Origin: Thermomicrobiaceae bacterium
GTDB taxonomy: Bacteria; Chloroflexota; Chloroflexia; Thermomicrobiales; Thermomicrobiaceae
Direction: 5' to 3'
DNA: 62,812 nt
Assembly: GCA_014874455.1 (NCBI GenBank)
Contig: JADBJL010000079.1
Span: 1-62,812 of the forward strand
The position numbers and the translations under genes are program-made. The notes below the pieces were generated by a model. That model did not search any database and was not told the DNA's origin. It saw only the letters and a program-made list of their open reading frames with translations. Numbering within the stretch: position 1 is the first letter of the stretch; each line of letters opens with the position of its first letter. Below are positions 24,160 to 33,599 of this stretch, in pieces.

Positions 24160-25743
24160 TCAGCCGCGGCGCGATCCCTCGCCCGGGGTCGTGGGCACGT
24201 TCACGGCATCAGTCACCGGCTGCCGCTCGCCGTCTCCCAGGCCGAGCGCAGCGGCTGCCTGCACCGCCAGCCATAACGTCACGACGTCGCTCGTCCGATC
24301 GATCCTCAGGCCGGTTAGCTTCTCGACCTTGCGCAGGCGGTACACGAGGGTCTGCCGATGGATCCCCAGTTCCCGCGCGGTCTCACTCCACGAACAGTTG
24401 TGTTCCAGAAAGCAGCGGAGTGAGCGTAGCAATCGTCCATCGCGGGAAGCATCGTACGCCACCACCGTACCCAGCACGCGTTCGGCGAGGCTGCGCGCAA
24501 GCTCGACGCTCAGCGGCACGCCCCCACCGCCCAGCCCCTGCTCTCCGTAGCGCACGAGAGACCGGCCGGCTTCACGCGCCTGGTGCAGCGCCCACCGTGC
24601 CTCCAACATCGCTTCCGGTACGCGCGAAAGCGTGCCGATCCGCTCGCTGAACCCGACAAACGTCGAGCGTATCCCCTCGCAGAGCGACTCCCTCATCCGG
24701 TCGGTGTCGGGCAGCAAGAGGTACACATACCCCTCTCTGCGCAACGCCACGTGGGGTATCTCATACGCATCCAACCTGTCCTGCAGCTCGCACAACGGCA
24801 CGCTGTCTGCAGCGAGCGCGGCAACGGCGTACGGCGGCGGCGGAAACCCCTGCTCCTGGAGGAGCAGGTCGAGCGCCAGATCCGGCGTGATCCGCCGGTC
24901 GGCGAGGTGGGCGAACAGCTCTCCGCCTAACCGGCGCCTCCGCTCCACGTCCGCCGTCATGCGCTCGAGCGCGAGCGCGACCACTGTCGCGACATGGCGG
25001 AGCACGACGACATCGTGTGCGGCCCGGCGAGACCGCCCGCTAACCACCAGAAACGCGCGGCGGCGAGCTGGCACCGCGAGGGCGATCGTCGATGGGCCGG
25101 CGTCAGGGAGCTGGATAATCGCCGGTAGCTGCTCACTCGAGTAGCGTTCCAGGGCCCGCGACAGCGCTGGCGCGAGCGCGGCCGGTACACTGGCTTTCGG
25201 TGGGAGGACAGCCTGGCCCATCGCCGGATCGACGACGAGGAGCCTCGCTCCGACGCACCGCTCCAACCGGGCGATGAACTCCACAGGAGACGGGTCGGCG
25301 TTGACGGCCAGGCGCGCAACATCGTACACCTGGAGCGTTCGCCACAGCCGAGCGTGCTCCTCTTCACGGTTCGCGTCAGCGACGACCCGCGACACCGCGA
25401 CGAACGGCACCTCGAACGCAGTGAGCATCACCGGAAAGCTCCAGCGGTCGGCGGCCTCGAGCATCTCCTCGGAAAGCCTCGGGGCGCGCATCCCTTCGCA
25501 GATCATCACCCCGCTGAGTTGGGCCCGTGCCAACCGCTCGACGTAGGCAACCTGTCCGGCTGGATCAGCAGGAATGCCGATTCCAACCGTCATCACCAGC
25601 TCGCCGCCGCTCAGCCAGGCCGTCGGATCCTCCAGTTCGCAGACGTGCGCCCAGGTCACCGGGCGGTCGATCCCGGCCTCGCCCGCGATCAGGCGTGTCT
25701 GCAGGTCTGGTCGATCCAGCAAGTCGCGTACGGTGATACCCAT
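24160..25743 (-). CDS. PucR-family transcriptional regulator
   Basis: The 527-residue protein has the three-part PucR layout: an N-terminal PucR domain (TVRDLLDRPDLQTRLIAGEAG, WLSGGELVMTVG), a central region, and a C-terminal helix-turn-helix (CSWSETARELGIHRQTLVYRL, residues about 455-500). PucR in Bacillus controls purine catabolism; relatives control uptake and breakdown of amino acids, polyamines or nucleobases. The gene is divergent from the acyl-CoA cluster and is its likely regulator (inference). ATG 25743 starts the conserved domain; the frame is open to 26037, overlapping the divergent gene, which is unlikely to be used. Confidence 0.9.
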   Translation of the reverse strand: MGITVRDLLDRPDLQTRLIAGEAGIDRPVTWAHVCELEDPTAWLSGGELVMTVGIGIPADPAGQVAYVERLARAQLSGVMICEGMRAPRLSEEMLEAADRWSFPVMLTAFEVPFVAVSRVVADANREEEHARLWRTLQVYDVARLAVNADPSPVEFIARLERCVGARLLVVDPAMGQAVLPPKASVPAALAPALSRALERYSSEQLPAIIQLPDAGPSTIALAVPARRRAFLVVSGRSRRAAHDVVVLRHVATVVALALERMTADVERRRRLGGELFAHLADRRITPDLALDLLLQEQGFPPPPYAVAALAADSVPLCELQDRLDAYEIPHVALRREGYVYLLLPDTDRMRESLCEGIRSTFVGFSERIGTLSRVPEAMLEARWALHQAREAGRSLVRYGEQGLGGGGVPLSVELARSLAERVLGTVVAYDASRDGRLLRSLRCFLEHNCSWSETARELGIHRQTLVYRLRKVEKLTGLRIDRTSDVVTLWLAVQAAAALGLGDGERQPVTDAVNVPTTPGEGSRRG

Positions 25744-25752
25744 AGCACCGGC

Positions 25753-25781
25753 ATCGTACCAGGTTCGCTCGCCTTTGTAAA
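25753..25781 (-). promoter_or_regulatory. Candidate pucR promoter, near-leaderless
   Basis: On the minus strand TTTACA (25781-25776) and TACGAT (25758-25753) are 17 bases apart. The -10 box ends 9 bases before the PucR ATG, so the transcript would start almost at the start codon. This fits the lack of a good ribosome site there. The boxes match five and four of six consensus positions; chance occurrence cannot be excluded. Confidence 0.4.
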
Positions 25782-25996
25782 AGTGTATGAAATGCCTCTC
25801 GCGATTTCCGATACTGGCGTATTGCCAGCCCATCCCCCGACAGGGTATAGGCAGAGTAGTGTCCGCTCTCGACGCGCAGGAGGTGATCTGCGCTTCCGAC
25901 GCGTGGACGCATACCTGACGCGACGCAGGCCAAAAAGCGGCAGGCCGCCTGCCGAGGCCATATCTCGGAGCACCGCAAAGGAGTTGTACCGCGCCC

Positions 25997-26479
25997 GTGG
26001 ACGAACGAACTGCTCCCAATTCGACGCGGGGAATCACTCCACCGATCCCCCTCGCTGCGTTCCGGTTCTGGCACCCATGGCGGGTACGCTATCGGGACTG
26101 CGACCAGCAGGGAGTGGTGTACTTTTCGGTCTATCTCGAGTACACAGAACAGGCCATCATGGAATACTTCCGGCATATCGGTGTCGCACTGTCCGAGACT
26201 ATTCGCGACGGAAGTTTCGACTGGACTGTTGTTCATGCCGATATTGACTACCTCAGGCCCGCGCGCTTCGATGACCTGCTCCACATCGGCGTCCGCGTCC
26301 TGCGGTGCGGACGATCGAGCTTCGATGTCGAGTTCGTGATCGCTCACCCCGACCGAGAAGCGATCCATGCCTTCGGCCGGCTGGTGCTTGTCTGCTTCGA
26401 TTCCCGAGCGGGACAGGCCTGTCCGATTCCCCAGCTCGTACGCGAGCAGATCCGGAAGTTCGAGGCCGCCTCATGGTGA
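25997..26479 (+). CDS. Acyl-CoA thioesterase, 4-hydroxybenzoyl-CoA type
   Basis: The 160-residue product is a hotdog-fold thioesterase. The signature WRVRYRDCDQQGVVYFSVYLEY contains the catalytic Asp region of the 4HBT family (D-x-D/Q-x-x-G-x-V-x-x-x-x-Y). It hydrolyses an acyl-CoA thioester; the acyl group is unknown. The GTG start is 13 bases after AAAGGAG, so the true start may be a little later. The stop overlaps the ATG of the acyl-CoA synthetase (ATGGTGA, 26473-26479), so both are in one operon. Confidence 0.85.
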   Translation: MDERTAPNSTRGITPPIPLAAFRFWHPWRVRYRDCDQQGVVYFSVYLEYTEQAIMEYFRHIGVALSETIRDGSFDWTVVHADIDYLRPARFDDLLHIGVRVLRCGRSSFDVEFVIAHPDREAIHAFGRLVLVCFDSRAGQACPIPQLVREQIRKFEAASW

Positions 26480-28599
26480 CGTGGAACCGGCTCGAGCCGC
26501 TTCTCCGCCCGCGCAGTGTCGTCGTCGTCGGCGCCAGCCCTCGCAGGCGCATGGCTCGCACCGTGCTCGCAAACCTGCGACGGTTCGGTTTCACCGGAAC
26601 GGCCTGGGCGCTCCACCCGAGCGGCGAGCCGGTCGAGGGCTACGCCTGTTACCGCACGGTCGACGAGCTCCCGGAGACGCCCGAGTGCGCTGTCATCGCC
26701 CTCTCCCCGGAGAATACGCTCCAGGTCTTCCGGCAGTTGGTGGAGCGAGGGCTGCAGGCGGCCGTCATCCTCGGATCCGGTTTCGGTGAGGCAGGGCCCG
26801 AAGGCCAGCGTATCCAGTGCGAGATCGCGGAGCTCGCCAGAGCCCGGCGGGTGATGGTCTGCGGCCCAAACTGCCTCGGGCTCGTCACACCGGATGCTGG
26901 CGTCACTCTCACCGGGTATCACCTCCCCGGCGATCTCGCCCCAGGCCCGGTCGTCGGCGTCGTCCACAGTGGGTCAGTCTTCTGGGCACTGGTACACAAC
27001 ACGCGGGGTATCCGTTTCCGCTACCTGATATCCAGTGGAAATGAAGCGGTCTTGACTGCGGCCGACTACCTAGAAGCCGCGCTGGCAGACCCGGAAGTGC
27101 GTCTCCTCGTTGCTTTTCTCGAAGCGGTACGGGATGGCGAGCGCTTCCTCGAAATCGTCCAGGCGGCCCACGCGCGTTCGATCCCGGTCGTCGTGCTCAA
27201 GGTCGGACGCTCAGAGCTGGGCCGCTCGGCAGCACTGGCGCACACCGGAGCACTTGCGGGCTCCGATGAGGTCTTCCGCGATGTGATGGCGCAGCACGGC
27301 GTGATCCGGGTCGACACGATCGACGAGCTGTACGACACCGCCGAGTTCCTTCTCGCCGGCCGGTGGCCGACCAGTCGCCGAGTCGGTGTCGTCACCGATA
27401 GCGGGGGCGAGAAGACCCTGATCCTGGACTGGGGCGAACGGGTCGGTCTCGAGTTTCCCGAGTTCGCCGCCCAGACGTCTGCTCGGTTGCGCCAGATCCT
27501 CGCCCCCTATGTTCCAGTCAGCAACCCGTTGGACGCCTGGGGCGCCGGCAACTTCGAGGACGTCTACCCGGCAGCCCTCGCAGCACTGGCTGACGACCCG
27601 AATATCGAGACGGTTGTGCTCGGCACCGATATGGTGCGGGACACCGAAGAGGCGCGCCTCTACGCAGAGGCTGTGCTCTCGCTGGCGCGCCGGACAACGA
27701 AGCCGATAGCGGTCGTGACCAATCAGGCTACCGGCTTGGACGAGGCGGCGGTGCAAGGGCTCCGCGCCGCTGGCATACCGGTTCTCCAGGGAACGGAGTA
27801 TGGGTACCGGGCGATCGCTCGTGTTGCCGCCTACAACCGCTGGCGAGCGAGTGAGCGACCCTCGCTTTCGCCACCAGTGCCGCTGGCGGAACTCCGCCGA
27901 GAACTGGAACGCCAGCTTGGACATCGCCCGCGAGTGCTCGCCGAGTTCGAGGCCAAACAGCTCTTCGCTCTGGTCGGCCTGCGGATACCACGCGAGAAGC
28001 TCGTCCTGACCCTCGATGAAGCCATCGCGGCCGCCGAGGAGATCGGCTATCCGGTCGTGTTGAAGGCGCAAGGCCCCGACCTGCTCCACAAGAGTGATCT
28101 CGGCGCGGTTCGCCTCCACCTCGCCGACCGCGAGGCGCTCACGCGTGCCTGGAGCGAGATGAACGCCGCGCTCCAGGCGCTCCCGTCGCTCACAGTCAGT
28201 GGTTTCCTCGTCCAGCAACAAGTCCCCTCTGGGCTGGAACTGATCGTGGGGTGTCACCGCGATCCCACGTTCGGCATGGTCGTGAGCGCCGGCCTCGGTG
28301 GCGAACTGGTGGAAATTCTGCGCGACGTGGTCTATCGCCGGGCACCGGTCAGCCCGTGCGAGGCAGCGGCGATGCTCGCCAGCCTGCGCGCCACACGACT
28401 CTTCGAGGGATACCGGCGCTTTCCGCCCCGCGACCGCGAGGCTGCCGCGGATGCCATCGCCCGGTTTAGCTGGTTTGCGCTGGCTGCGGCAGACCTCATC
28501 GAGGCAGCGGAGGCGAACCCGCTCATCGTGCTCGAAGCAGGCGGTGGTGCCTGGGTAGTCGATGGACTCGTCATCGTGCGCGGAGCCGAAGGGAGGTAG
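26473..28599 (+). CDS. Acyl-CoA synthetase, ADP (NDP)-forming, fused subunits
   Basis: The 708-residue protein joins alpha and beta parts in one chain. The N-terminal CoA-binding Rossmann domain has SVVVVGASPRRR; the ligase-CoA domain has ALAHTGALAGSDEVF with the phosphorylatable His; the C-terminal ATP-grasp domain contains GYPVVLKAQGPDLLHKSDLG. Such enzymes convert acyl-CoA, ADP and phosphate to acid, CoA and ATP, or the reverse. ATG 26473 overlaps the thioesterase stop. The acyl-CoA dehydrogenase gene follows after 5 bases. The pair suggests that an acid is activated and then oxidised. Confidence 0.92.
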   Translation: MVTWNRLEPLLRPRSVVVVGASPRRRMARTVLANLRRFGFTGTAWALHPSGEPVEGYACYRTVDELPETPECAVIALSPENTLQVFRQLVERGLQAAVILGSGFGEAGPEGQRIQCEIAELARARRVMVCGPNCLGLVTPDAGVTLTGYHLPGDLAPGPVVGVVHSGSVFWALVHNTRGIRFRYLISSGNEAVLTAADYLEAALADPEVRLLVAFLEAVRDGERFLEIVQAAHARSIPVVVLKVGRSELGRSAALAHTGALAGSDEVFRDVMAQHGVIRVDTIDELYDTAEFLLAGRWPTSRRVGVVTDSGGEKTLILDWGERVGLEFPEFAAQTSARLRQILAPYVPVSNPLDAWGAGNFEDVYPAALAALADDPNIETVVLGTDMVRDTEEARLYAEAVLSLARRTTKPIAVVTNQATGLDEAAVQGLRAAGIPVLQGTEYGYRAIARVAAYNRWRASERPSLSPPVPLAELRRELERQLGHRPRVLAEFEAKQLFALVGLRIPREKLVLTLDEAIAAAEEIGYPVVLKAQGPDLLHKSDLGAVRLHLADREALTRAWSEMNAALQALPSLTVSGFLVQQQVPSGLELIVGCHRDPTFGMVVSAGLGGELVEILRDVVYRRAPVSPCEAAAMLASLRATRLFEGYRRFPPRDREAAADAIARFSWFALAAADLIEAAEANPLIVLEAGGGAWVVDGLVIVRGAEGR

Positions 28600-28604
28600 G
28601 GCTC

Positions 28605-29888
28605 ATGGAAGGCGTGCGACCCGAGGTGCTCGATTTCGTGGAAGAGACGAAGCGCTATGTCTACGACGAACTGATGCCACTCGAGGACGAGATCGAGCGC
28701 ACGGATTATCTGCCCCAAGAGGTTATCACCGACGTCGCCAAACGCGGCTACTTCGGCATGACGATCCCGAGGGAGTACGGCGGCCTCGGCTTCAACTTGC
28801 TCGAGACCTGCCTGGTGCTCGAACAGCTCCATAAGGCGCCGCTGGCGATCGGGTACGTAGTCGACCTCAACAACGGCATCGGCAGCCTCGCGCTTCTCCA
28901 CGGTGGCACCGAGGAGCAGAAGCGCGAGTACCTGCCCAGACTGGCTCGCGGGGAAATCATCGGTGTCTTCGCGATGAGCGAGCCGGCCGTCGGTTCGGAC
29001 GGCCAGGGCATCACGACGAGGGCCGAACGGCGCAACGGCCAGTGGGTGCTGAACGGTGTCAAGTACTGGATCACCTGGGCGGAGCGCGGCGACCTGTTTA
29101 CCGTCGCCGCGACGACCGACCCCGGGAAAGGGGCCCGTGGCGGCATTACCGTCTTCCTCGTCCCGAAGGGGACGCCTGGGATGCGTGTGGCCCGGCGGCA
29201 GAAGATGATGGGGAACGCCGGTGTGGATGAGAGCGTGCTGGTCTTCGAGGACTGCACGGTGCCGGATGAGAACGTCCTCGGGGAAGTCGGCTGGGGCTTT
29301 CGGCTCCTGATGCGGACGCTCGACGAGGGGAGGATCAAGTGCTGCGCGCTTGCGGTCGGTTACGCGGAGCGAGCGTGGGAACTGGCACAAGCGTATATCA
29401 AGCGGCGCCACGCATTCGGGCAACCACTGGCTGATTTCCAGGGGATCCAGTGGATGCTCGCCGACGCGGCCACCACGATCTGGCTCTCCCGGCTGGCCAT
29501 GTACGAAGCGGCGCGCAAGGTCGACCGCGGCGAGTTCGCAGCGAAGGAAGCTGCGATGGCCAAACTGTTCTCGACTGAGGCGTGCCAGCATGTCGTCGAC
29601 GCGGCCGTCCAGTTGTTCGGTGCTCGCGGGTACTGCCGGGATTACCCACTGGAGAGGATCTACCGCAATTACCGCAGCCTGCGGATGGTCGAGGGCACGA
29701 GCGAGATCCAGCGTCGCATCATCTGGAAGCAGATGAGCAAGCTGTACGACCCAGTTCGCGCTCCGGACGAGCGAAGCCGTGAACACGCCATCCGGGTCGA
29801 GCGGATGCTGGAGCGAGCCCTGGCGGTCGACCGCCCGTACCAGGACTGGGGATTCCGTTATCTCGACGAGGTCGATGCGGACGACTGA
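28605..29888 (+). CDS. Acyl-CoA dehydrogenase
   Basis: The 427-residue flavoenzyme shows the family landmarks: FAMSEPAVGSDGQGITTRA (flavin-contacting), WITWAERGD, and near the C terminus RMVEGTSEIQRRII with the Glu position of many family members. It introduces an alpha-beta double bond in an acyl-CoA, passing electrons to an electron-transfer flavoprotein that is not encoded here. ATG 28605 follows GGGAGG. The preceding CoA synthetase presumably supplies its substrate. Confidence 0.93.
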   Translation: MEGVRPEVLDFVEETKRYVYDELMPLEDEIERTDYLPQEVITDVAKRGYFGMTIPREYGGLGFNLLETCLVLEQLHKAPLAIGYVVDLNNGIGSLALLHGGTEEQKREYLPRLARGEIIGVFAMSEPAVGSDGQGITTRAERRNGQWVLNGVKYWITWAERGDLFTVAATTDPGKGARGGITVFLVPKGTPGMRVARRQKMMGNAGVDESVLVFEDCTVPDENVLGEVGWGFRLLMRTLDEGRIKCCALAVGYAERAWELAQAYIKRRHAFGQPLADFQGIQWMLADAATTIWLSRLAMYEAARKVDRGEFAAKEAAMAKLFSTEACQHVVDAAVQLFGARGYCRDYPLERIYRNYRSLRMVEGTSEIQRRIIWKQMSKLYDPVRAPDERSREHAIRVERMLERALAVDRPYQDWGFRYLDEVDADD

Positions 29889-29893
29889 GTCGA

Positions 29894-30466
29894 ATGCGCC
29901 GATCGGTACACGCTCGCCCGTCCCCCTGGCGACGGCGGAAGCGAAGGATGCTCGACGTGATGTCATCATGCGGCAATACCCCAGCGACGATCGCGACGAC
30001 GCGTGCGGAGACGACCCTACGCGTACCACGACGCCTCGTGTGGGCGTTCCTTCTGGACGTCCCGCAGTCGGCGACGTGCCTACCTGGCGTGCGGAACGTC
30101 CGCCGTATCGACGACCGCACGTATGCTGGCGAGGTGCGCTTTCGCGTGGGCCCGCTCTCCTTCGGCTTCGAAACCACGGTGGTCATGACCGAGCTGATCG
30201 AGGAGGAGCGGCTGACGTTGACGGCCCACGCGGTCGATCCGCTGACTGGCGAGGCGATCGAAGCCACCGCAACTGCGGTGCTCGCCGACGCGCCGGACTC
30301 GTCCACGCGTGTGCACTACGAGCTGCGCGTGATGACGCCCGGAGTCCTGGCGGGGCTCGGCCGCCGGATGTTCGAGGACTTGAACCGCCGGATGGCCGCC
30401 GAGTTCCTCGCCCGAGTTGAAGAACGGCTCACCGAGGGCACAGCACGCCCACCATCTGCGCGGTGA
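29894..30466 (+). CDS. SRPBCC (CoxG-like) ligand-binding protein
   Basis: The product has the START-like fold of the CoxG/SRPBCC group: TTLRVPRRLVWAFLLDVPQ, ATCLPGVRNVRRID, and a long C-terminal helix DLNRRMAAEFLARVEERL. CoxG members occur with carbon monoxide dehydrogenase, but none is here, so a general lipid or acyl-ligand-binding role is more likely. Start is uncertain: ATG 29894 adds an Arg-rich leader, ATG 29948 or 29960 would give a more normal N terminus and I favour one of those. It follows the dehydrogenase closely and precedes an FAD oxidoreductase. Confidence 0.8.
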   Translation: MRRSVHARPSPWRRRKRRMLDVMSSCGNTPATIATTRAETTLRVPRRLVWAFLLDVPQSATCLPGVRNVRRIDDRTYAGEVRFRVGPLSFGFETTVVMTELIEEERLTLTAHAVDPLTGEAIEATATAVLADAPDSSTRVHYELRVMTPGVLAGLGRRMFEDLNRRMAAEFLARVEERLTEGTARPPSAR

Positions 30467-30493
30467 CCCTGAACGGCCGAAAGGAGGAACACC

Positions 30494-31657
30494 ATGGCTG
30501 CATACGAGTTGGTCATCGTCGGTGGCGGAAACCTCGGCCTTTGGACAGCCTATCACCTCGCGAAGCGCGGTATGCGCCGGATCCTCGTCTGCGAACGATA
30601 TTGGGCCGGCTACGGTGCCACGATGCGGTCAGCGGGAATCGTCCGCCAGCAAGGAGGTTCGGAGACTGCGGTCAAGCTCGGCAAGTGGTCGCGAGAACTC
30701 TACCTGGAGCTCGCCAACGAGTTAGGGGTCGATAGCGGGTTCCGCGAGGTCGGGTACTACGTAGTCGCGTCGTCGGCTATGGAGAAAGCGGTCTTCCAGC
30801 GCTTGGTGGAGCTGCGACGGGCTCACGGCGTCGCGAATGAGTGGTTGGAACCCGACGAGCTGAAGCGGCGACTTCCCTACGTCGACTGGGATCGCTTCGC
30901 CGGGGCAACGTTCACTCCGAACGATGGCTTCGTCGAGCCAGCGATTATCGCGCGCAACATCGCGATGGCAGCACGTGCGCGTGGGGTCGAGCTGCTGGAG
31001 CGCTGCGAGGTTCGAGCGATCGAGCCGCGGGACAGCGGATACGCAGTCGTGACCGACCGCGGCACGTTCGAGGCTGAGCGCGTCCTGAACGCTGGTGGGC
31101 CGCGGGGTGCTCGCCAGATCGGGGCGCTGCTGGGCATCGATATCCCTGTCGCCGCGTCGCGCCATATGGTGATGTCCTTCCCAACGCGGCCGGAGAGCAT
31201 GCCGCCCGATTTCCCGATGATGTTCGTGCTCAGCTCCGGCTACTACCTCAGACCCGACGAGCAAGGCGTGCTGATCGGTTTCAGCAACCCGCTGGAGCAG
31301 GCAGACCCGAGCGACCGCTTCCTTCTGGAATTCGACTGGGACTACTACCAGAGCATCAAGTCGGATTGGGAAAGCGCTATCCCCGGGCTGCAAGGCCTGC
31401 GTCCCGGGCGAGCGTGGACGGGCTCGATCGACTATACCCCGGATCAGTTGCCCATCATCGACGAGGCGCGCTTCGGTTTCTACGTCCTGGCCGCCGGTGG
31501 CCACGGCATCATGTGGGGGCCGGCTCTGGGACTGAAGATGGCCGAACTGATCGTCGATGAGCGCGTGGTCGACCTGCCCGCCGACGAGATCCGGCTCAGC
31601 CGCTTTGCGGAGGGCCGCGCGGCAGCCGATGCCATCCATCTGCCGTTCCCGCAGTGA
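30494..31657 (+). CDS. FAD-dependent amine/glycine oxidase-like (DAO family)
   Basis: The 387-residue protein opens with the FAD-binding VVGGGNLGLWTAYHLAKRG and the conserved second motif MRSAGIVRQQGG, and ends with FYVLAAGGHGIMWGPALG. These place it with sarcosine oxidase beta and glycine/D-amino-acid oxidases. It probably oxidises a secondary or primary amine; the substrate is unknown. ATG 30494 follows AAAGGAGG. It is upstream of a PotD-like binding protein, so a polyamine or amine substrate is a reasonable inference. Confidence 0.87.
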   Translation: MAAYELVIVGGGNLGLWTAYHLAKRGMRRILVCERYWAGYGATMRSAGIVRQQGGSETAVKLGKWSRELYLELANELGVDSGFREVGYYVVASSAMEKAVFQRLVELRRAHGVANEWLEPDELKRRLPYVDWDRFAGATFTPNDGFVEPAIIARNIAMAARARGVELLERCEVRAIEPRDSGYAVVTDRGTFEAERVLNAGGPRGARQIGALLGIDIPVAASRHMVMSFPTRPESMPPDFPMMFVLSSGYYLRPDEQGVLIGFSNPLEQADPSDRFLLEFDWDYYQSIKSDWESAIPGLQGLRPGRAWTGSIDYTPDQLPIIDEARFGFYVLAAGGHGIMWGPALGLKMAELIVDERVVDLPADEIRLSRFAEGRAAADAIHLPFPQ

Positions 31658-31720
31658 GAACGGGCAGTCATTGCTTTGTGCCGGTAGAGGGCATTCAAGC
31701 TAGCGAGAGGAGGTTCGTAC

Positions 31721-32911
31721 ATGGCCGATCGACTCGACGCGCTCCTCCGCCTGCTGCAGCGACAGCACCGGATGCGGCGGCGCCACTTCATCACGACCTT
31801 GCTCGCCGCGGGCGTCTCGCTCAGTGCCTGCCGCCAGCCGGGCACTCCTACTCCGGCCCCACCGTCGGCAAGCCCGGCGGCTCCTGCAGCCACACCGACG
31901 GCGCCACTCGCGGAACTCACCGTACCCGGCTATGACGACCCGAACCGGTGGAAGGGGCGCACCATCGTCGTGACCTCCTGGGGTGGTGCGCTCCAGGATG
32001 CCCTCCGCCAGGCAATCTACGAGCCCTTCATGCGGCTCACCGGATGCCAGATCGTCGAGGACGCGACCGACGAGGCCAAGCTGCGCACGATGGTCGAGTC
32101 GGGCAACGTCCAGTGGGACGTGGTCGACGTGGGCACCGAGTCGGTCATTCCCATGGGCCGGCTGAACCTGCTCGAGCCATTGGACTACAAGAAGATCGAC
32201 ACGAAGGACATCTTCCCGGAGCTGATCCTCGAGCACGGGGTCGGCTACTATTACTACTCGACCTGCCTGGCCTACCGCAAGGACAAGTTCCCCGACAAGC
32301 CCCCGAGCAGTTGGGCCGACTTCTGGGACGTCGAGGGCTTTCCCGGTCCTCGCGCTTTCCAGAAGTATGCCCAGTGGGGCCCAATCGAGGCCGCGCTCCT
32401 GGCCGATGGGGTGCCGATCGACCAGCTCTACCCGCTCGATGTCGACCGGGCGTTCCGCTCGCTGGATCGAATCAAGCCGCATATCACCGTTTGGTGGGAA
32501 GCGGGCGCCCAGCCGGCGCAGCTCCTGACCGATGGCGAGGTCGACATGACCGATGCCTGGATCGCGCGGGTGCAAGTCGTGATCGAGCAGGGAGCGCCCC
32601 TCGCCTACACCTGGAAACAGGGCCGGCTGTCCAGTGACTCGCTGGTCATCCCGCGCGGCTCGAAGAACGTGGACGTAGCTCACGACTTCATCAACTTCGC
32701 CTTGCGGCCGGAGATTCAGGGCTCTTTCGCGATGATCTACCCTGACGGCCCGGCTCACCAGAAGGCCTTCGACGCGCTGCCGAAGGAGCGCCGGGCAATC
32801 CTGCCTAGCTCGCCTGAAAACAAGGCGCTCCAAGTCTACCCAGACTATGAGTGGTGGGCTGATCACCTCGACGAGGTGGTCGAGCGCTTCAACGCCTGGG
32901 TCGTCGGGTAG
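31721..32911 (+). CDS. PotD-like spermidine/putrescine-binding lipoprotein, orphan
   Basis: The 396-residue protein has a basic twin-arginine-like region (MRRRHFITTLLAAGVSLSAC) with a lipobox ending at Cys, then a Pro/Ala-rich linker. The mature part follows the PotD/extracellular solute-binding layout: VVTSWGGALQDALRQ, VQWDVVDVGTES, YYYYSTCLAYRKDKF. ATG 31721 follows AGGAGG. No permease or ATPase gene is within the window, so the rest of the transporter must be elsewhere or shared. A strong terminator follows, closing the acyl-CoA cluster. Confidence 0.87.
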   Translation: MADRLDALLRLLQRQHRMRRRHFITTLLAAGVSLSACRQPGTPTPAPPSASPAAPAATPTAPLAELTVPGYDDPNRWKGRTIVVTSWGGALQDALRQAIYEPFMRLTGCQIVEDATDEAKLRTMVESGNVQWDVVDVGTESVIPMGRLNLLEPLDYKKIDTKDIFPELILEHGVGYYYYSTCLAYRKDKFPDKPPSSWADFWDVEGFPGPRAFQKYAQWGPIEAALLADGVPIDQLYPLDVDRAFRSLDRIKPHITVWWEAGAQPAQLLTDGEVDMTDAWIARVQVVIEQGAPLAYTWKQGRLSSDSLVIPRGSKNVDVAHDFINFALRPEIQGSFAMIYPDGPAHQKAFDALPKERRAILPSSPENKALQVYPDYEWWADHLDEVVERFNAWVVG

Positions 32912-32974
32912 CGCGAGCGGTACCCTCGCCAGGGCTCGTTCGCGCGCTCCTGCATCGTTTGCGCTCGTCAGCCG

Positions 32975-33008
32975 GCTGGCCACACCGGTACCACTCGGTG
33001 TGGCCAGC
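32975..33008 (+). terminator. Rho-independent terminator after the PotD-like gene
   Basis: GCTGGCCACACCG and its complement CGGTGTGGCCAGC form a perfect 13-bp stem with an 8-base loop, followed by TCTTTCCTTCTC. It lies 64 bases after the PotD-like stop and ends the rightward acyl-CoA operon. Confidence 0.85.
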
Positions 33009-33202
33009 TCTTTCCTTCTCGGCCCTACGCCATGCCTGCACGCTCTGCCATGCTCGCCCGCAGGCGAGGTTGCGGCTATCCTGATGTGCAGCAGGCCGCA
33101 GTTGTCTCACAGAGTGAACCGTGGGGGCATGGAGTTGGAACGCCAAATGGGTTCGGTTGGATACGTGAGCGAACTGGCGCGAACCGTGGAGAGGGGGCAC
33201 CG

Positions 33203-33532
33203 ATGGCGATGATCATCACGACCACGAACACGATCGAGGGTAAGACCGTGCGGGAGTACCTGGGGATCGTGACCGGTGAGGCGATCCTCGGAGCGAACAT
33301 CTTTCGCGACCTCTTCGCAGGCATCCGCGATATCGTCGGCGGCCGATCCGGCGCCTACGAGGCGGAGCTGCGGCGGGCACGCGAGATCGCGCTCGACGAG
33401 ATGCGGCAGGCCGCCGAGCAACTCGGTGCCAACGCAATCATCGGTGTCGATCTCGACTACGAGACCATCGAGATGGGCGGTGGCGGCGGCATGTTGATGG
33501 TGACCGCGTGCGGCACCGCGGTTCGGATCTAG
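33203..33532 (+). CDS. YbjQ/UPF0145-family protein
   Basis: The 109-residue product matches the YbjQ family over its length: [20 protein letters not shown], an Asn-Phe-Arg-Asp stretch, then the helix ARELALDEMR-like and [18 protein letters not shown], ending in the conserved [11 protein letters not shown]. The family forms a pentameric barrel of unknown function; a heavy-metal-binding role was suggested from a Cys near the C terminus. ATG 33203 follows AGAGGGGG. The gene stands alone between two terminator/intergenic stretches. Confidence 0.9.
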   Translation: MAMIITTTNTIEGKTVREYLGIVTGEAILGANIFRDLFAGIRDIVGGRSGAYEAELRRAREIALDEMRQAAEQLGANAIIGVDLDYETIEMGGGGGMLMVTACGTAVRI

Positions 33533-33599
33533 CTGCCTGCTTCGCTGGCGACGCGCGCCGCCGACCTGAGCCGAGCGCCGCTCTTGGCGACTACCGCGC

